Shown here: piece by piece, positions 61,427 through 64,000 of the stretch
Layout: every line of letters starts with the position of its first letter
Numbering within the stretch: the stretch's first letter is position 1
From: Mesorhizobium sp. 131-2-1
GTDB taxonomy: Bacteria > Pseudomonadota > Alphaproteobacteria > Rhizobiales > Rhizobiaceae
Assembly (NCBI RefSeq): GCF_016756535.1
Contig: NZ_AP023247.1
Span: 868,001-932,000, forward strand
Direction: 5' to 3'
DNA length: 64,000 nt
Position numbers and translations under genes: made by a program
Notes under the pieces: generated by a model
Database searches by the model: none
What the model was told of the DNA's origin: nothing
What the model saw: the letters and a program-made list of their open reading frames with translations, nothing else

Positions 61427-62674
61427 CTATTTTGCCGCAAGCGCGGCGACGACCTGCCTGGCCACGCTCTCGCCCGAAAGCCGGGCGCCGCCGCAGGTCT
61501 GGATCAGCGGTCCGGCCACGTGCTCGCCGGCGAAGAAGATCCTGTCCGCCACCGGCCGCATCAGCGTGGCGCGCGCCTCCGAGCGTCCCGGCCGCGCCGC
61601 GGCATAGGCGCCGCGCACGTAACGTTCGCCGCCCCAATTGGTCATCATGGCGCGTCCGACATGCTTGCGGGTTTCGGCGCCGAAAATGTCGCACAGCCGG
61701 TCGACGACGAAATCGATGCCGGCGGCCTCGCCGGCCGCCGACATCTCCCAGGCGAAGTCGCCGCCGACGAAACCGACCATCAGGTCGAGGTCGAAGGGAA
61801 AGCAGAGGAAATAGATGTCGTGCCTGGCCAGCCGCTCGATCAGCAAATCGTCGAAGGGCTGCAGGCCGAGCCGCGTTCCGCTGATCTCGACCGGCAATTT
61901 GGTCAGCATGCCCATCGGCAGATCGAAAAAAGCGGAAAAATGCGCGTCGGGAAGCGCCGGCGAGAATGCGATCTCCTCGAAGGCGAGCACGGCGGGCGAG
62001 GCGGTGACGATGACCGCTTTGGCGCGGATCGTGCCGCGATCGGTGACGCAGGCGACGTCCGGCCCGTTCCAGAAGATCCTGCGCACCGGGGTCGACAATT
62101 CGACCGGCACGTCGGCGCCGAAACGCGCCACCAGCGCGCCGAAGCCTTCCTTGCTGAAATAGTTGGGGTCGAGATCGGCGGCGGCCTGGAAATCCAGGAT
62201 CGAAATCTCGTCCTCGTCGGCGCCGAAGTCCATCGGCCCGGCGAAGGTGGCGGCGGCGCGCGGCGCCCGGCCCCTGGCGAGCAGCGCCGAAAGCCGGTCG
62301 TCGTCGCCGTCCTCGACCTTATGCGCGGCGAGCAATTCGAACAGCCGCGCGTCGGCTGCCTTCATCTCGGACTCTTCCGCCTCGCTCGCCTTGCGCTGGC
62401 GGTAATAGAGATGATCGACATTCATGTCGTGGTGATAGAGCGTCCAGCCGGCGGCCTGCGCCTCGGGAAAATAGGGGTTGCGGTCCGCCGCATGCAGCCA
62501 GGCGCAGCCGATGTCGAAGGGCACGCCGAAATGCCGGTCGCTGGTCCAAGCGCGGCCGCCGATGCGGTCCATCGCTTCGAGGAGTTTGAAGGAAAGGCCG
62601 GCGGCGCGCAGGTTTTTCGCGGCTGAGAGCCCGGCAGAGCCGGCCCCGATGATCACGACATCAACATCGCTCAT
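61427..62674 (-). CDS. FAD-dependent amine oxidase-like protein
   Basis: 415 aa. VDVVIIGAGSAGLSAAKNLRAAGLSFKLLEAMDRIGGRAWTS is the FAD dinucleotide site and amine oxidase GG motif; the C-terminal RIFFAGEHVAGPLIQTCGGARLSGESVARQV is the typical flavin-contacting end. Substrate probably an amine or similar; not certain. ATG 62674 starts MSDVDVVIIG. Confidence 0.92.
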   Translation of the reverse strand: MSDVDVVIIGAGSAGLSAAKNLRAAGLSFKLLEAMDRIGGRAWTSDRHFGVPFDIGCAWLHAADRNPYFPEAQAAGWTLYHHDMNVDHLYYRQRKASEAEESEMKAADARLFELLAAHKVEDGDDDRLSALLARGRAPRAAATFAGPMDFGADEDEISILDFQAAADLDPNYFSKEGFGALVARFGADVPVELSTPVRRIFWNGPDVACVTDRGTIRAKAVIVTASPAVLAFEEIAFSPALPDAHFSAFFDLPMGMLTKLPVEISGTRLGLQPFDDLLIERLARHDIYFLCFPFDLDLMVGFVGGDFAWEMSAAGEAAGIDFVVDRLCDIFGAETRKHVGRAMMTNWGGERYVRGAYAAARPGRSEARATLMRPVADRIFFAGEHVAGPLIQTCGGARLSGESVARQVVAALAAK

Positions 62675-62839
62675 GTGTATCGAGCCCCCCGCCACAATAA
62701 ATACTTGATCGTAGGCAAATTCCGCTTCATTGGCCAGCATCGAGCAGCCAGTTCAGCCGCGAGGGGGGCGGTGACAACCGGGCGTTTCACTGGCAAATTC
62801 GCAACCGGGACGTGATTCAGGCGATCAGGAGAGAACGAT

Positions 62840-63637
62840 ATGGCATTTCTTGCCAAGGGAAAGATTTTTGCCGCCGTGGTAACGGCGGTGCTTGCGCTGG
62901 CGACGGGCGCGCAGGCAGCGGCCAGTTGCGGCAAGAACGGCGCCGGCTTCGAGGCCTGGAAGCAGGGGTTTGCCGCGCAGGCCCAGGCCGAAGGTGTCGG
63001 CGCTAGGGGGCTGGCCGCTCTGGCTGGCGCGACCTACGCAACGAGGACGATCTCAGCCGACCGCGCCATCCACAAGGCGTTCAGCGGCTCGGTGGAAGAT
63101 TTCATGAAGCGCCGCGGCGCTTCCGCGATCATCTCCAAGGGCCGTTCACTGAAGAAGTCGAACGCGGCGCTGTTCGACAAGATCGAAGCGACCTACGGCG
63201 TGCCGCCGGGTGTGTTGCTCGCCATCTGGGGCATGGAGACCGGCTTCGGCGCTGCCATGGGCAACCAGAACACGGTCTCCGCCATTGTGACGCTCACCTA
63301 TGATTGCCGGCGGCCGGACTATTTTTACCCGCATGCCATTGCGGCCCTGAAGCTGGTCGATCGCGGGTCATTGACCGCCGCGTCGGTCGGCGCCATGCAT
63401 GGTGAGATCGGCCACACGCAGTTCCTGCCCGGGAATGTCTTGAAGTATGGCGTCGGCAACGGAAATCTGCGCGACAGGAACACCGCGCTCGCTTCCACCG
63501 CCAACTACCTCAAGGGTCATGGCTGGCAGGCCGGCGCGAGCTACCAGGCGAATATGGGCGCCATTGCCGGCTGGAACTCCGCAAGCGTCTATCAGCAGGC
63601 CATTGCCCGCATCGCGGAGGCGATCGACGGCAACTGA
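62840..63637 (+). CDS. Lytic murein transglycosylase, MltB-like
   Basis: 265 aa. Signal peptide (FAAVVTAVLALATGAQA-AAS), then SLT-type catalytic domain: VPPGVLLAIWGMETGFGAAMGNQ with catalytic Glu133, GAMHGEIGHTQFLPGNVLKYGVGNGNLRDRNTALASTANYLKGHGW. It cuts peptidoglycan to 1,6-anhydromuropeptides. Short form without a peptidoglycan-binding domain. A terminator follows directly. Confidence 0.94.
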   Translation: MAFLAKGKIFAAVVTAVLALATGAQAAASCGKNGAGFEAWKQGFAAQAQAEGVGARGLAALAGATYATRTISADRAIHKAFSGSVEDFMKRRGASAIISKGRSLKKSNAALFDKIEATYGVPPGVLLAIWGMETGFGAAMGNQNTVSAIVTLTYDCRRPDYFYPHAIAALKLVDRGSLTAASVGAMHGEIGHTQFLPGNVLKYGVGNGNLRDRNTALASTANYLKGHGWQAGASYQANMGAIAGWNSASVYQQAIARIAEAIDGN

Positions 63638-63656
63638 TGCCATCTCCTTTCCACGG

Positions 63657-63687
63657 AAAGCCCGGCCATGCGCCGGGCTTTTTGTTT
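63657..63687 (+). terminator. Rho-independent terminator after mltB-like gene
   Basis: aaagcccggc (63657-63666), 5-nt loop, gccgggcttt (63672-63681) then ttttgttt. Strong stem with T run on the plus strand; on the minus strand it could also end the partial gene at 63732-64000. Confidence 0.9.
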
Positions 63688-63731
63688 GGGGAGCAGGGCT
63701 AACTCAATCACTCGGAACGACCAATTCGATC

Positions 63732-64000
63732 TCAATAATGCGCGTAGCCGCTCAACGGGCATTTCTGGGAAATGGGAACCTGGAAGCTGCCGTCAATGCC
63801 GCTGCAGTTGCGGAATTTGGACGACCGCGGCGCCGTAGCCGGCTTTGAGCTGGCCTTAGTGTCCTTTTTGGTGGGTTCGTCGAAATGCGCGTAGCCGCTC
63901 AACGGGCATTTCTGGGAAGCGGGAACCTGGAATGGCCCATCGAATCCGTTGCAGGTACGGAACTTGGACGTCGGCTCCGCCAGGGCCTGCGAGAACTGGC
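63732..64000 (-). CDS. Partial protein with two tandem CPLSGYAH repeats, N-terminus beyond window
   Basis: The minus strand is open from the window end to TGA (63732-63734). It reads SKFRTCNGFDGPFQVPASQKC-PLSGYAHF, a linker rich in Lys/Ser/Pro (DEPTKKDTKASSKPATAPRS), then SKFRNCSGIDGSFQVPISQKC-PLSGYAHY and stop. Two 29-residue repeats each have two Cys, probably one disulfide each. The 63690-64000 direct repeats in DNA are this protein repeat. No family is recognised; periplasmic or surface location is likely from the Cys pairs. Confidence 0.8.
   Translation of the reverse strand, partial: QFSQALAEPTSKFRTCNGFDGPFQVPASQKCPLSGYAHFDEPTKKDTKASSKPATAPRSSKFRNCSGIDGSFQVPISQKCPLSGYAHY

Noticed and set aside
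63739..63930. Direct DNA repeats of about 50 nt near the right edge
   Set aside because: Not a CRISPR array or intergenic repeat: they encode the repeated CPLSGYAH units of a minus-strand protein.

Overview
The window is GC-rich chromosomal DNA from an alphaproteobacterium of the Rhizobiales, most like Mesorhizobium. The reasons are gene content and order (ffh, an AroQ-type chorismate mutase and rpsP in one run; imuA-imuB-dnaE2 behind a GTTC-N7-GTTC LexA box; leuD, leuB and asd), many sugar ABC transporters, and several families of short palindromic intergenic repeats. Taxonomy is inferred from style; no rRNA gene is present.

Layout. 1-5.1 kb: CUT1-type sugar ABC transporter (ATPase cut by the window edge, two permeases, binding protein) with a divergent AraC regulator. 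5.1-8.5 kb: histidine kinase, response regulator, COG4705-like membrane protein and a small exported protein on the minus strand. 8.7-10.3 kb: a PEMT/ICMT-like methyltransferase and two small-molecule-type membrane proteins. 10.4-15.2 kb: CUT2 ribose-type transporter with its LacI regulator and a 26-bp perfect palindromic operator. 15.5-18.0 kb: arginase and ornithine cyclodeaminase with a divergent Lrp/AsnC regulator (arginine to ornithine to proline). 18.1-22.3 kb: NYN-domain protein, tRNA-Gly, YbaK-type deacylase, CnoX-like thioredoxin, Lon-N protein and a Trm112-like protein. 22.3-23.6 kb: an IS110-family element inserted in a dispersed palindromic repeat. 23.6-29.4 kb: SOS mutagenesis cassette. 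29.8-41.6 kb: mixed metabolic, membrane and regulatory genes, including a CreBC-like two-component pair and a patatin phospholipase. 41.8-50.3 kb: leuD, leuB, RidA, a DEAD-box helicase and asd. 50.5-54.6 kb: ACT protein, bestrophin and a second ArsR-SRPBCC module. 54.6-57.0 kb: rpsP, chorismate mutase, ffh. 57.2-64 kb: glycosyltransferase, CPBP protease, exported and oxidoreductase proteins, a lytic transglycosylase and a partial exported repeat protein.

The most interesting signal is the IS110 element. Its 169-nt leader upstream of the transposase holds four short segments that match, in the expected orientations, the left and right halves of the interrupted target and the element's own two ends, all meeting at a CC dinucleotide. 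This is the layout of a bridge RNA. Joining the two ends would also build a promoter with a 17-bp spacer just upstream of that RNA. The second is a Thr/Lys-rich leader peptide followed by mutually exclusive hairpins ahead of asd, which looks like a transcription attenuator. Three copies of another hairpin repeat begin exactly at the stop codons of three unrelated genes, and a tandem pair of nested palindromes lies at 60.1 kb.
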